From positions 85,968,904 through 86,032,903 of the forward strand of contig NC_030678.2 in the NCBI RefSeq assembly GCF_000004195.4: 64,000 nt of DNA. The letters run 5' to 3'. Position numbers and translations under genes: made by a program. Of the stretch, positions 9,670 through 21,280 are shown one piece after another (position 1 is the first letter of the stretch; the number at the start of each line of letters is the position of its first letter). The DNA comes from Xenopus tropicalis. Taxonomy: Eukaryota; Chordata; Amphibia; Anura; Pipidae. A model generated the notes under the pieces. It saw nothing but the letters and a program-made list of their open reading frames with translations. It made no database searches and was not told where the DNA came from.

Positions 9670-12600
9670 CTGTTAAAAAAAAAAAAAAAAAAAAACAACA
9701 TCATACACACACAAAAAAATGTATCTGGACATCCTGCATCAGGATTGTTTGTTTGTCCTAAAGTTTCTAAACAGCAATTTAGGGGACTTTGGCCACCATG
9801 TTGTTTAGAAGTCCAAATATGCACTGTCAAAAGCACTTGCATTAGGCCATTTTGTCCCCAACTCCCAAGTGGCAGGCACAACATCTCTAGGTATACAGAT
9901 CCAAATTATGTAAAGAACCCTTATACGAAAAACCCCATTGAGCATTCTAGATAACGGGTCCTATACCAGCATTCACATTACAGGTAAAACTTGTAAACTG
10001 AAGAAAAAAAAAAAAGAATAGAATAATCTAATTTTCCGCATGAAGCTTTTTGTAGCAAAATAGCTTTTTCATTAAGAAGTTTTTTTATATGCTGCTTGCA
10101 GAAACTATAAACATGCTTTTTCTACCTTCAAATGATTTGGCAAGTAACTGTTTTCAAAACTGCAATAAGCAAAATTGCTTTGTATTTTGTATTTTCCATT
10201 TCTTGTAATACTGTTTAAAACAATTGTTAAAGTGGCGAGTTACAATTAAAAAAAAAAAAAAGCGCACCATTTTGGCACTTTAAGCATTTTGGCAATGGGG
10301 ACCGTTTAACAAAAATTTTATTTTTTTAAAGGTATTTTTGAAAGGTATTTTTTTTTTAATTGGAGTGCTTACCTAGCCAAAAGGGGTTCTGTGCCACACT
10401 GGGGTATGAGTTTACAGACCAAAGGGCTCTTTTTTAGAAAAAAAAAAAAAACTTAAAAAACTTAAAAAAGGCTTCATTTTAATGAAATGCTCCCGAACCA
10501 ATAATACTTCTTTTGCCAATAGGAACAGAATGTTTTGTTTTGTTTGTTTAAAAAGGTGACCCACCCCTTTGAGAGGTCAGAAAGAATCTTAAATCAGATA
10601 TAATAAAGGGATATGTCATTGCTACTTAAAAATGACTTAATGAACTCTGGCCACAAGGTGGATTTTGCTTGTAAAGCAAATTTTTATTCACACACATTCA
10701 CTTACACGTTTTGTAGTAGCTTTTCTACGCTTTGTTGAAGCACGTTCCTCAGTAGAACGGACTTTATTTGTATCCTGTAGACCCACTTCAGGTTTCTGTA
10801 TATCCTTTTCAGTTTTCTCATTTAGATGTTGATCTACAGGTTCATCTTCAAAAGAAACGTTGCTTTCCTTTAAGGCAAAAACATTATTGAATGGGTTGGC
10901 ACTTCATGTATAAGTAAGAAATGTACCTCCCCTGGAAAAAATTTTAACAAAAGGGCAGTTACCAACACCTGGGCATACAGAGGCCCAAAGAGCACCCCAC
11001 AAACTCAAGAAATTGTGACAAGAATTGGGTGGAATTTTGAATTAGCTCCACTGGCATCTGCCAAAATCTACAGGTTGCCGGTCTGGGTCTGTTTCCCTCC
11101 CCATACATAAGAGACATAAAGCATAGATGGACATATACTGGCGCTGCAAGAATAGAAAAAGTAACTAATGTATGTAGAGCACTAATGCTCTAAACTGGTA
11201 TCCTTCTGGGAGAACTTAAATAAAAACATCCAGGAGGTGTAATATTTATTGAAATCCAGCGATTGGCCTACTCCCAATATTCCCAGTCCCTGCCCATACA
11301 TACAAAAAATTCTGATGGTGGCTTCAAGAGCTATTATACCCAGTCGCTGTAGGCCTAAAATCCTATAAATCCTAAAGTAGATGATTGGAATAACGGGCAG
11401 TTTTGTTTCTTATGGACAACTTCCTGTGGCTGGTGCCCATAAACCTGAACCTAAACTAGGAACCTTGCCATGTAGTCTAACAAGAACGCCATAGTTAAGG
11501 GGTTGGCTGACTTTTTTTTGTCAACAAAGAGTTTTGATATTATATCTGTAACAATGATGTTAACTGATAAAACAGCAAATACTGCACCTTTTTTCCATTT
11601 TTGTTGTTCTCTGTGTTTTCAGCATTTTTCAATGTTATACTAGTGGCATCTTTCTTTTTCTTACGGCGCGGTGCAATATTTTTGGTTTCCTATGAGAGAG
11701 AAAAGGTTAATATATATATTAGGCTTGTATTAAAGCTGCATTTAAGGCAGAAACAGATTATATGGTGTGGCTATAAGGACATGAAAACTGTATATTTTTC
11801 TAACAAGTATATAAGTTGGGCACATCTCCCCCACCCAAACCACACCATTTGTACTGTCTACATATCCCCTCTGTTCACCAGCACCATCACATTTTCCTAA
11901 AACAAATAGCAGCTTTTACCTGATGGCCATTTTGCCTCACACACATCTTCAGTGACATCTACATCTGCTGTAAAGTTCATGCAATCAAGAGTGCAGGCTT
12001 ACACAGGCAAAACTTACATTAATAAAACGTTCTGCTTTGATTGTGCACTGTAATGGTGAAACTGAGCTCAAGAGAGGAAGTTAGAATTAAAAACATGTTT
12101 CTCCAGCAGAATGCAGATCTAGAGCAGAGTTTCCATGGAAACCAGCATTGCCATGCCTTCATTGGCTGCTATAGTGAAGGATGTGTTTTGTAACCTAAGT
12201 TGAGAAGACCTGAGCATGCTCAGTCAGTTTCTAAGGGAGGGGGCCAAGTGGGTTAGAGGAGCAGAAGGAATCCAAAGGGATTAAGGGGATGCTGTAGCCT
12301 TACTATTAACCTTTAAAACAACAGGAGTAGCAAGTATTTAAAGATTTCAAAGAGGCTGTTCACTAATTATATTTTTGTGTAGGGGGTTTACATGTCCTTA
12401 AAGTGGGCACAGAATGTCCCAAAACATTGTGCAGCGTTAAAGCTACTGTACTTCATGCTAGAAACAAAAGGCCCATTGACCCCATTGAATTTATTTGGAG
12501 TGAGAAAATTTTGCCATTTTGCAAATTTTTGGCCTAAAGCCTAATGTGGCAGAAATGAGCTCCTAGGTAAGAGGGGGAGTTCGAAAGAGATGATTTTAAA

Positions 12601-15600
12601 AGTAGATAGTCACCATCTATTTGAGAAAAGGCTTCCATAGGGAGTATCGTTAGATCCATAGCTATACAATACTCATAGTTCTCTGTGGCTTTTTTCAAGC
12701 TACAGAGATGCTGAGGAGTCTGTTACTAAGAATATTTTATTTGCTCATTTTATGGTATCTCTGTTTATCCCAGGATTCTCGTCATAAACTGCCAATAACA
12801 AATTGTATCTACAAGGGCTATTAAGGGAGTTTAGAAATTAAATAAAAAGACGATACAAAACACGGAGACCCCATGAGGCTATGCAATTAATTATATCAGT
12901 CCGTGACAGAAAAACAGTTTTGGTTTCCAGCCAGGTATAAGCATGAAAAACTGTGCCGAGATAACCAGAAAGTCTAGACTCTGAGGAAGAGGAAAGGTAA
13001 ATCATTTTGTTAAAAAGCATTAAGGAGAGCAGATTCCCCTAATTTACCATCATACACATCAGTTTTTTTAGGCATGTTGCCTGAAGCTACGCAAAAACTT
13101 TTGTGCTTATACTGTATACATTCACCCCATCAGGCAGATACGGTATACAGGACACTGAAATAGTGCTGCTTACCAAGAGCAATTAGATTGAGATTAGTGG
13201 ACCTTTATTTGCCACTACATAGTTTAAATAATAATTTTGGTACACTTCAAAAAACTCTTCTGACTTACTAGACATGGGCTATCTCTGTACAACCCTGGCT
13301 TCTAACTCTGTGCAGTCTCACTACCTTGTGCCAATTAAGTACATCTTATTTACTGAGCCCCAAACCAGAATTGCACTTTAGTCGAGTGTCCCAGCCAAAT
13401 ATCTGGACCTACATATGCTCTGTTCTCCTTGACAGAGATCTACTATAGCCCCACCCCTGCTCATCATTTTATTGTGAAACTGTCACATGATGGTAACTTC
13501 TTCGTCCCATGGGGGTTTAAACACAGGTAACACATAAACACATAAATCCTTACGCATAGCCAGTGCTTGCTTCAAACTTTTCGATGCTCTATTTGGTACA
13601 CTCGCTGCTTGTATAAAAGAGTATCGGTACTGCAAATCATATCCATAAATGGCACTTGCACAATTACTGCAATGTGCAGTAACTTGTGGCTTCGTATTAA
13701 GTTCTCATCAAGCAGATGGGATCCATTAAATCACAAAGACATAGATACCAACATCCTGGATATGATTTCTAGAAGATTTCTGGTCACACCCTATTAAACC
13801 AATACCATTCCCCCAGCTTCCCTTTTATGAAATGTAAAATCATTGTGGGTTAACAAGTCTGCACAAATTTTTTTGTCCCCCCTTAAATCTTCAACACAAC
13901 TAATACATAACTAATGCAGGCAAAATTGGTTAAATGTTTTCTATTGGGTTAGTCACATGGCCATATTTTTAGACCACAGAGCTAAGACCTGAAGAGCAAA
14001 GTGATTTTCATTTAGCTACAAGTAGTTGGCTATAAACTCACTCTACAATTATAATGTTTGATGGCTTATGACAGCTCTTATTTTAAAACAAAAATACCTA
14101 TAAAATCCCTATGACCAGACTGAATAGTGATATATTCTGACTTTTACTACAGGATATAAACCAGTGCAGTCAGCATTATGGTTATTAGTAACTATCCATA
14201 CTGCATTAGCATCTTTGACAGATGTAACCTCACTTTTGTTAATGTATTGATGATTTCCAAAGATCCCTAAAAATCATTGGATACAATTTGATTTTCGATG
14301 TAAGCACTCTACTTGAAGTTGCATGTATAAAGAGTACAAGTGGTTACAAGCATGGTCGTGCAGACTAGGAAACTAAAATGCTTAAATAATAAGAAAGCTA
14401 CATAAACATCAGAAGTGTGCAGCTAGTCTTTAGTAGAAAAGTTCCTACTTTGGGACTTTTACAATACTGTACCTGCCAGCTTCAGTGGGGTTTTTTTTGC
14501 TAAAATCTTCAAAAGGAAATATTTTTTTCTGTTGAGGAAAAATGAATTACCCCAAGGTACCTGAATCTCAATGCCATTGATTTCCTGCTCTGAAACACTC
14601 ATTTCAATTCCTGTATAGAAGAATAAAGAGAAAGAAATGAAGTCTCGAGTGTAAAACAAAGCAATGAATACAGTGCCCTGTAGCATTGTTACCTAGGAAC
14701 TGCAAATCACTAGTTGTGCTGTACATCAGTAGCATATTAGCCAAGCCACTGCCCAGCAACTTTTCCATAAGAATGACCCTTGTTAACTTTAAATTATGCT
14801 CTTCTGGGAAATAAAACCATATTAAATGTAAAGAAATGTGCATAATAAGAGTCACATTTGTGCCATGTCACAACACAACAGATCACAGGCACTTCTAATT
14901 AGTATGGATTGTGCCCACATCACCCTACATAGGCAGTTATAGCTCAAACCAACCACTCGTAGAATAATCACCTGGGCAAGATGAGCCAAAGTGCTACCTA
15001 TTGAAGTGAATAGATAGAAATCTGTGGCATTTTAATCTCCATGTGCCATAGTGTAAAAGTTAAATTTGAATAGGTGCATCAAATCTATATTAAGGGGTGT
15101 GTTTAACCAAAGGGACCCATGGCTAGCCCAGCAGCCTTAAGGTGGAAACAGGAATTACAGTTATATTAAATAATTTTAAATTGTCCTTTTTATATACATA
15201 CAGCACTTCTCGTATACATTCATTTTGTAAGGTTCTTAATTCAGATTAGGGCTACAATGGTCAACATTGGTTGAACTATAAGAATTGATTGGTATATTTC
15301 CCAAAAGGTGCATTATTTTGTGTTAGCTCAGGGAAGAACACTCTAAAGTATACAACTCTGCTTTGTGCCAATTGTTCAGTTTTTCACATGGATTTTGGAA
15401 CAACATACCTCCTCAATTATTTTTGGCTTTACGTTTGTTGAATATGATAATGGCATTATGGTGGAGGGGTAATGATAAAACTAATTTCTAGTATTATGTA
15501 GACTATGGTTTTTTATGCAGCGGTTGCAGCAAACAAAAAGCCTTAACATTCAATGGTTTCTGGCTGCCAGTGCTCACTAATAATTGTTTTCTACAATTCT

Positions 15601-16900
15601 ACTTCATTCTAAAATAAAATTTGAAATATTGTGAAGCCACAAAATGACCAAATCTAAAATTTAACAAAATATTGGCCCTTGTATGAGGTCTTCACAACAG
15701 ATTACCTCACTAATATCTGACTGAAAAAAGCAGATTATCTATTAGCCAGGTTAGAAAGTCCCTTCAGACAAAGGCTGCATTGGTGCTGCTGTCTAATCCC
15801 AGTAGATCTGCATGGCCTGCAGCCTGGGCAAATATCTTTCGTTCATCAGCCTCAAAAATAACTATTACTTTTTTTTTTTTTTTTTTTTTTAACCTGCATT
15901 AATATTCGTATTTACATTTGTGCATGTATTTATGGCACATACAATATTGCAAATAATCCATAAAGAAATAAAAACTTAACATAACGCTAAATATGTAATA
16001 ATGTAACAATATATAATAATTCATTTAATCGGAAACAGAACAGAAAACTGAACATTCAGCAAAATGTGTTTCACAAAACTGCAGATTACATAAAAGAACA
16101 GTTACTAGCAATCACCTTTAATAAGGCTATAAAATATGCAGGCTGTAGTACTGTTAACAATAACTGGTATATGTACCTCATATGCAGAAGGTAGTTTATA
16201 TTAACAGTAACCAAATGTGCAATAACAGTGTGTAACAAATTAGTATCTAAGGGCTATACCATTATAGTGACCCATAACTAAATACATATAAAAATAATCA
16301 CAACACTATTTTCTATTGATAAAGCCACATGGGCTACACATTGTAAAGAAGGGTAGCCTCATAAAAAACAGTGGATAATTTTTAACCTACTACTAGTAGT
16401 TAACTATAAGTCACTCATGGCAAAACAGTAAATCAGAAACAGAAGAGAAAAAAAAATACTGTACATACAATTCAACTTCCAGGTGTTGGTGAAAAACTAT
16501 TCAGTTAAAACATACGGTTTTACTTGCGTTCCTCTTTAGTAAAATTAAAATATATACCTGGGTTGCAGGCAAGACCACTGGACTGTACAGGGAGGCATAC
16601 TTTTGGATCAATGACATATGTAAGTCTTCTGTCCTTATCAGCATTATCATGGCAAACCCCATCTGGGGCATGGGAATTTACCCTCCAGTTCAGATCACGA
16701 ACATCCTCTTTCTGGATAACATATGTTTTCCGTCTTAACATGATATCTTTATCTTCTCTTAAACTAGTTTCTCCACCTGACAACCCTACCAGAGCCTGTC
16801 CCACTGCACTATCAGTTTTCATATCACTTGATGTTTCCTGTTGCCCACCATCGTTCTCAGAAATCACATTCAGCTTTTGCCTCTTCCTACGGGGTGGCAT
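9571..16900 (-). CDS. Five-exon gene for a ~251-aa basic, probably nuclear protein; shugoshin-2-like (tentative)
   Basis: Exons at 16900-16558, 14610-14561, 11689-11588, 10867-10706 and 9669-9571 join in one frame with no internal stop. Exon 1 leaves one base, exon 2 needs exactly one, and exons 3-5 are phase 0. Every junction has GT/AG. The product is rich in Lys/Arg clusters (PPRRKRQK, APRRKKKK, TKRRKATTKR, KRGRKKKT) that would act as nuclear signals or DNA contacts. Residues about 57-62 and 91-97 carry RRKTYVI and RRLTYVI; human SGO2 has a similar R-x-T-[YF]-V-I segment, which is the only basis for the family guess. The shugoshin N-terminal coiled coil and C-terminal basic box (KEPSL type) were not found. 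So either upstream exons lie elsewhere, the gene is a diverged relative, or the guess is wrong. The reading-frame argument is strong; identity is weak. Confidence 0.6.
9889..9966. repeat. Fragment of the TA-flanked palindromic MITE (intronic)
   Basis: ccaaattatgtaaagaaccc … cattctagataacgggtcctatacc matches the right end of the family. It lies in the intron between exons 5 and 4. Confidence 0.65.
10225..10573. repeat. TTAAAGTGG…CCACCCCTTT MITE-like element (intronic)
   Basis: Left end gttaaagtggcgagttac and right end aaaggtgacccaccccttt form imperfect inverted ends like the family at 17604-18063. The interior is poly(A)/poly(T)-rich and diverged. Confidence 0.5.
10706..10867 (-). CDS. Exon 4 (162 bases) of the minus-strand gene
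   Basis: Donor CGT|GTAAGT is near-consensus. The acceptor is tttgccttaaag. Phase 0 at both ends, 54 codons. The exon begins ESNVSFEDEPVDQ, is acidic in its first half and ends in a basic cluster STKRRKATTKR. Other frames are closed. Confidence 0.6.
10868..11587. other. Intron 3, no feature seen
   Basis: Unique sequence between exons 4 and 3. No repeat termini or exon recognised. Confidence 0.5.
11588..11689 (-). CDS. Exon 3 (102 bases) of the minus-strand gene
   Basis: Acceptor ttttctctctcatag is good. The donor AAG|GTGCAG is weak. Phase 0 at both ends, 34 codons, including APRRKKKKDATSITLKNAEN. The other two frames contain stops. Confidence 0.55.
11920..11967 (-). other. Possible alternative exon, frame-incompatible with neighbours
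   Basis: Acceptor gaactttacag and donor CAG|GTAAAA bracket 48 bases. The only open frame (DVDVTEDVCEAKWPS) needs phase 1 entry and leaves in phase 1. It could follow exon 1 directly, but not exon 2, and it cannot join exon 3 in frame. It may be a poison/alternative exon or chance. Confidence 0.25.
12030..12401. repeat. T2-type MITE, end-truncated (intronic)
   Basis: The right end agggggtttacatgtcc followed by TTAA is a T2/Kolobok-type terminus (TTAAAGGAC inverted). The interior has a gctcagtcagtt…agggagggggccaag block. The left terminus was not found. Confidence 0.5.
12402..14560. other. Rest of intron 2, no feature seen
   Basis: AT-rich unique-looking sequence. Short open frames (12838-13020 minus, 13567-13797 plus) show nothing recognisable. 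Confidence 0.45.
14561..14610 (-). CDS. Exon 2 (50 bases) of the minus-strand gene
   Basis: Acceptor tattcttctatacag, then 50 bases, then donor CAG|GTACCT. Only one of the three frames is open. It needs one base from the previous exon, exactly what exon 1 supplies, and leaves in phase 0. It encodes (G)IEMSVSEQEINGIEIQ. Confidence 0.55.
14611..16557. other. Intron 1, no gene feature
   Basis: AT-rich. A poly(T) tract at 15868-15890 is the only distinct feature. No further in-frame exon was identified. Confidence 0.45.
16558..16900 (-). CDS. Exon 1 (coding part) of the minus-strand gene
   Basis: ATG at 16900-16898 gives MPPRRKRQKLNVISENDG as a plausible start. The frame is open upstream to 16984, so an internal exon starting at an AG before 16936 or 16972 is also possible (both phase 0). 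The donor is CAG|GTATATA at 16557-16556. The exon ends with a single leftover G. It contains both R-x-TYVI motifs and a poor-complexity acidic/Ser linker. Confidence 0.6.
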
Positions 16901-16984
16901 TGTTTCTTGCTTGTCTTGTAACTCCAAATTGCTTCCCTGCACACTTAGCTTTAAAACCCAGAAACCTTTGATCTGTGTAACCAA

Positions 16985-17603
16985 GATTGGTTTTATTACT
17001 AATTAGAAGTGATCAGTCCATTTGCCAAGTCTAATTATGCCTCGTTGACAGGTTAGTTTTCTGATTGGTGCTACATTTATTGACAAGTGTAATACCAACT
17101 GACTGCTCTAATGCTTATTAATCACTCACAGTAGCTACATGGTTTCAGAAAAATATACAACAGGAATATAATGGCTTCTGCAGATACTCAATACAACATA
17201 CCAGAGCTTAGCTGTAATGCTGCAGCTTTGGTGTGATAGTGCAAGTGCAAATACACCCAGCTGTGTTATCAGAATCCTATCCAGCTTCAGCACAACTCAT
17301 TAGAAGTGATTTGTTAATGCCCTGTGAGGCCTTGGATTTAATTTTATATGTGAGCAAACAATACACAGGTATATCAATATTTACGAAAGAGTGAGTGAAA
17401 TTCCACCACTCTATACATTTCTATGGGATTTTTAAAAATCTATCAGTAAGTGAAAGGGCAATCCATTCTGAAGGACTGCTAAAAGCACAAATTTCATTCT
17501 TTGATAAATATACCCCTATAACTACACTCTTATATAAATAAGAGATTTGTGTTCTATCCTGCTGATGGGCGAGCAACAAATCTGATATGATGAATGTAGC
17601 CTT
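16985..17603. other. Upstream of the minus-strand gene; possible 5' exon or MITE remnant
   Basis: A donor-like site (CTG|GTATGT at 17202/17201-17200, minus) preceded by an AG at 17261 could define a short 5' exon (17202-17260). About 17380-17520 resembles the internal part of the palindromic MITE at 40477-40689 (ttctatgggatttttaaaaat). No TATA box or CpG island is evident. Confidence 0.3.
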
Positions 17604-18063
17604 ATTGGGGTGGTTCAACTTTAAGTTGGGTTTTATTATTTTATGAAATTGCCAGTTCTAAGCAACTTTTCAACTGGTCTTCTTTTTTATATAGTTTTTG
17701 AATTATTTGCCTTCTCCTGCTTCTTTAAATGAGGGTCACTGAGCCTAGCAGTCACAAAACTATTGCTTTGTGAGGCTACAATTTTATTGTTATTCTTACT
17801 TTTTAGTTTCTAACTTTAGTTTTTATTCAGGTCCTCTCTTATTCATGTCAGTCTCTCATTGAAATCAGTCCCTGGTTGCTAAGTTACTTTGGACCCTAGC
17901 AACTAAATAACTGCTGAAACACCAAACTAGAGAGTTGCTGAACAAAAATATAAATAATTAAAAAAAAATAAGTAATAGAAAATGAAGGCCATTTGAAAAT
18001 CATCTTATGTATGATTCTCTACATCATACTAAAAGGTAACTCAAAGATGAACAATTCCTTTAA
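17604..18063. repeat. Nearly full-length MITE of the GGGTGGTTCA…TTCCTTTAA family
   Basis: Left end ggggtggttcaactttaagt and right end actcaaagatgaacaattcc+TTTAA are imperfect inverted repeats. The interior has ggtcttcttttttatatag, ggttgctaagttac and ctctacatcatactaaaagg. A 3' fragment recurs at 61117-61196 and possibly a 5' fragment at 21421-21460. Confidence 0.75.
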
Positions 18064-18418
18064 AGTAGGCTGCAGAGATCAGCTTTTTATCTGGGGACAA
18101 ATAAAAAGATGCATCTTCTGTTGCACTCTATAGCAGTTGTAGTGTAATACAACACTAACATAGTATTTCTGCTAAAAAGCACAGTCTTGCTGTAGGTTTT
18201 TTTCTAAGGTTAAAGTGGCATGTTATAAGACGACACACCCCCTTACTGCTACTTTCAGATGCTCTCAGAAGTATACTAAACTTTGCAGAAACCACCAACT
18301 GATTTTTTCAATTGCAACTAAAGGAGGCATTGAAAAACAAGACATTACATACAGTACAAAGCTCCTTTGTGCCACTGAGTAATACACTTTGAACAATTGC
18401 TTTATATAACCCTATCTA

Positions 18419-18872
18419 AGGGGGAGATTTACTAAGGCACGAATGCTTCAAATGATTCCGAATGCGTTTTTTTTGCGATGATCAGTATTTTTGCGACTTT
18501 CTCGTATGTTTTTTGCGGCTTTTTCGTTGCCGTTGCACCGAGTACGAAAGTTTTGGATTCATTCAAGCTTCAGTATTGTGACTTTCCTTGGGCCAGGTTG
18601 GAGCTGCAGAGTGCCATTTATTCCTCTGTGAGGCTTCCAAAATCATGCAAAGTCGGAAAGGTTTTTCCGCCGTTTACGATCGTTCAATACGATAAAGTCG
18701 CGACGGCGACGAAATAGTCGTGCCAAATACGATTAAGTTGCGACGGCGACAAAAAAGTAGCGAAAAATACAATAAAGTTGCGACGGCGAAGGTAAAGTCG
18801 TGAAATGTTCGTTTCCAATCCGAATTTTTGCTATTCGGGATTCGAATTCGTGCTTTGGTAAATCTGCCCCTA
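18419..18872. repeat. MITE sharing the TTCAAGCTTCAGTATTGTGAC core (copy 2)
   Basis: TIRs GGGGGAGATTTACTAAGGCA and its partner reading GGGGCAGATTTACCAAAGCA on the minus strand. TAAG occurs on both flanks. The core attcaagcttcagtattgtg is shared with 8765-9055 and 19173-19626. Interior has several cgacggcgac repeats (18700-18790). Confidence 0.85.
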
Positions 18873-19172
18873 AGTGTTGCAAATTTGTGTTGTGGACTGG
18901 TTTCCTAGAATACCAGGCAATATCCTGGTTGGCTCTCACAGATTCCATACTCAGAATATCTTGTTTTTTAATATTCTTATTTCTTTGCTACAGTGTATAT
19001 TTTAAACATCGTCTAGAGAATAAGTAGTGCTACCTATGTGCAATGGACCCACCATTTTCACAATGCTCCTGCGTGCCCTACACGCCAGATAAGCAGTGCT
19101 GCTGCATAAGTAGCATTTGTGAGGAACCATGGAAGTGCCTAGGCCATATATTTAAGCCTTATGTCATACCTA

Positions 19173-19626
19173 GGGGCCCATTTATCAATGTACGATTGGT
19201 TATGAATAGAAAAAAAACTTAGAACTGTGCTTATTTTCCACGACTTTTTCATACTTTGCAATAAAATGTGCGACAATTTGTGAGACAAGATCGTATTTGT
19301 CACAACGACTACAAAAGTTTTGGATTTCATTCAAGCTTCAGTATTGTGACTGTCTTTTGGCCTGGTTGGAGCTGCAGAGTGCCATTGAGTCGTATGTAAA
19401 GCTTCCCAAATCATGCATTGAAGTTTCAAAGTCAGAAGAGGTTTTGCGCCATTTACGATCGATGGGATACGAAATTTTCGTGACTTTCGGATCACCAATA
19501 TGTAAACGATCATTTCAATATGGAACAAAATTTTCGTATTGAAACTAAAAGAATTTCGGGACATTTTCAATCATCAGAAATGATCGGATTTCGTATTTTG
19601 GATTCGTACCTTAGTGAATCTGCCCC
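19173..19626. repeat. MITE sharing the TTCAAGCTTCAGTATTGTGAC core (copy 3)
   Basis: TIRs ggggcccatttatcaatgta and, inverted at the right end, GGGGCAGATTCACTAAGGTA. Lies 300 bases from copy 2 in the same orientation. Same 454-bp length as copy 2. Confidence 0.85.
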
Positions 19627-20585
19627 ATAGTGTATTTAATCTGAAGAAATGCCTGATACCAATCCACATCTCCTATCTATCACTGATCATGAATATTCCC
19701 CTTAAGGAAGTACAAAGGGTGTTGACCATTTCTTCACTGCCATGTCATACAGACCCTTACATAATCCTAAAGAGAATTAATCTGCAGACTTTTAGAAATA
19801 GTAACTACCTGGCTAGGGCTGACAACAAATTAACGAGAGATATCCCTTTCCTAGGAACCTAAACCAGAAGTTTAAACAGTGATCAATTCCCTGGTTGCAA
19901 ATTGACAATAAAATTATAGAGATTTTGTAGTAAATATCTAGCAGTAAACTAACATGTAACACTGGAAACAGTAACAAAGGATTCATAGGTTTGTTCAGGG
20001 GAAAACCAGTTCAGCTTGGTTCTTAAGTTTACTTATGGAATCTAAATAAAGCCTGCATTACTGATATGATACATAAGTTGGTTGTATATGTTGGTAGAGT
20101 AGGAAGAGAGGAAATCCTGTACTTGCTTGGGTCCCAAGGATAAACTACAACAATTATGTCAACTCTGATATTAAAACATGTAGCAAGTCATGCAATGATT
20201 GCTGATTGGGTGTCTGTGCCTTATCTTTGGGGCAGCACTTGGAGCAGTGCAAAACCTTTTCTGTGTATTCCCAGGAGGAAAATAAGTAAAGGGTCGGGTC
20301 ACAGAAACTTTAGTTACTGTGCTCTGTTTATCCATAAGGCAGCATTAGTAGTCTGCTTACTAATTTTAAAAGTCCCTTTTGTAAATTCATATTGTAGCAG
20401 TTTATGAGCAGAACAAAAATGTTTTACCCTTGTATCAGTGTTACAACCCTACCAATAAACCAACATTCTTACATCTCAGTTTTTGATATGCTTGAAAAGC
20501 GTATTAGGGTTTACTTGCTCTTTATTTCAACTTTATAAAAAATACAACATAAAATATCTAAATATGCAGGAAAAGTTTACCACTA
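19627..20585. other. No gene recognised
   Basis: Unique AT-rich sequence. Open frames at 19614-19862 and 20156-20407 have no recognisable content. Confidence 0.4.
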
Positions 20586-20900
20586 TGGCACATTGCTACC
20601 CTGCAGCGCAAGGGTCTTAGGTTCCATAACAACCACGGCAATATTGGCAAGAAGTTTGTATGTGCTCCCCATGTCTATGTGAGTTTCCTCCCACTCTCCA
20701 AAAACATACAAGACCACAGTTTGATCACAGTATGTGTATATGCACCAGGAACCTTACATTGTAAACTCCACTGGGACAGGGATTGTGTGAATGATGTACT
20801 GAGTAAATCAGGGCTATATAAAACAAAGAATAGTAATAAAAAATCTTGGGTACTGGGCAAATTATCTCCTATTGCATGTTGGAGGGCTATGTTGGAGATT
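20586..20900. repeat. Diverged retroposon-like interspersed repeat
   Basis: ctgcagcgcaagggtcttagg … gtttgtatgtgctccccatg … gtttcctcccactctccaaa … gtaaactccactgggacagg … gggctatataaa resembles a widespread frog/fish short interspersed repeat that ends in a low-complexity tail (ataacaatgatgatat). No terminal inverted repeat. Confidence 0.55.
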
Positions 20901-20989
20901 AAATAACAATGATGATATTATAACATTATGATCATATAATGAAGACTATGGAGCATCTGAGCAGACTGGGGTCCATAGTAATCCTTTGG

Positions 20990-21115
20990 AGGATGTGAAA
21001 TTCCACATTTCGACACTGGCAAATTTTTTCACAAAACTGCAGCCAAAAACTTGCTGAGTGGGGAAAATGTTGCCAAAAAGTTGTCAAAAAGTTTCCTTGC
21101 TCATCTCTATTCACT
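20990..21115. repeat. Fragment of the TTTGCTCATCAC MITE family
   Basis: gtgaaattccacatttcgac … ccaaaaagttgtcaaaaagt … cttgctcatctctatt matches interior and right end of the family. Confidence 0.5.
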
Positions 21116-21192
21116 ATGTGAAAAAACACCACATCCGTTTGTGAACTCCAATAAATAATCATTCCTTTCTACCTCTAATACCCAGTTCATAC

Positions 21193-21280
21193 CTGGATGT
21201 AATGACTTTACTGTATAAATGCTCTTCCTGTTCTATGAAAGCTTCCTTCCCTCCAGTTTTAATGGATGTCATGTTGCCAC
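21193..21280 (-). CDS. Weak candidate internal exon
   Basis: On the minus strand an acceptor (ttgttgtatgtaagtgcag) and donor CCAG|GTATGA enclose 88 bases with one open frame (GNMTSIKTGGKEAFIEQEEH…), entered in phase 1 and left in phase 2. It cannot join exon 1 of the downstream gene directly. No family recognised. Confidence 0.15.

Noticed and set aside
9454..9954. 166-codon plus-strand frame over exon 5
   Set aside because: Crosses a poly(A) tract and a MITE fragment; antisense shadow of exon 5.
16524..17006. 160-codon plus-strand frame opposite exon 1
   Set aside because: Shadow of the minus-strand exon; runs through the splice sites and has no motif.
17202..17260. Short minus-strand exon with good donor GTATGT
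   Set aside because: Frames do not fit phase 0 of exon 1; could only be a 5' noncoding exon, which I cannot show.
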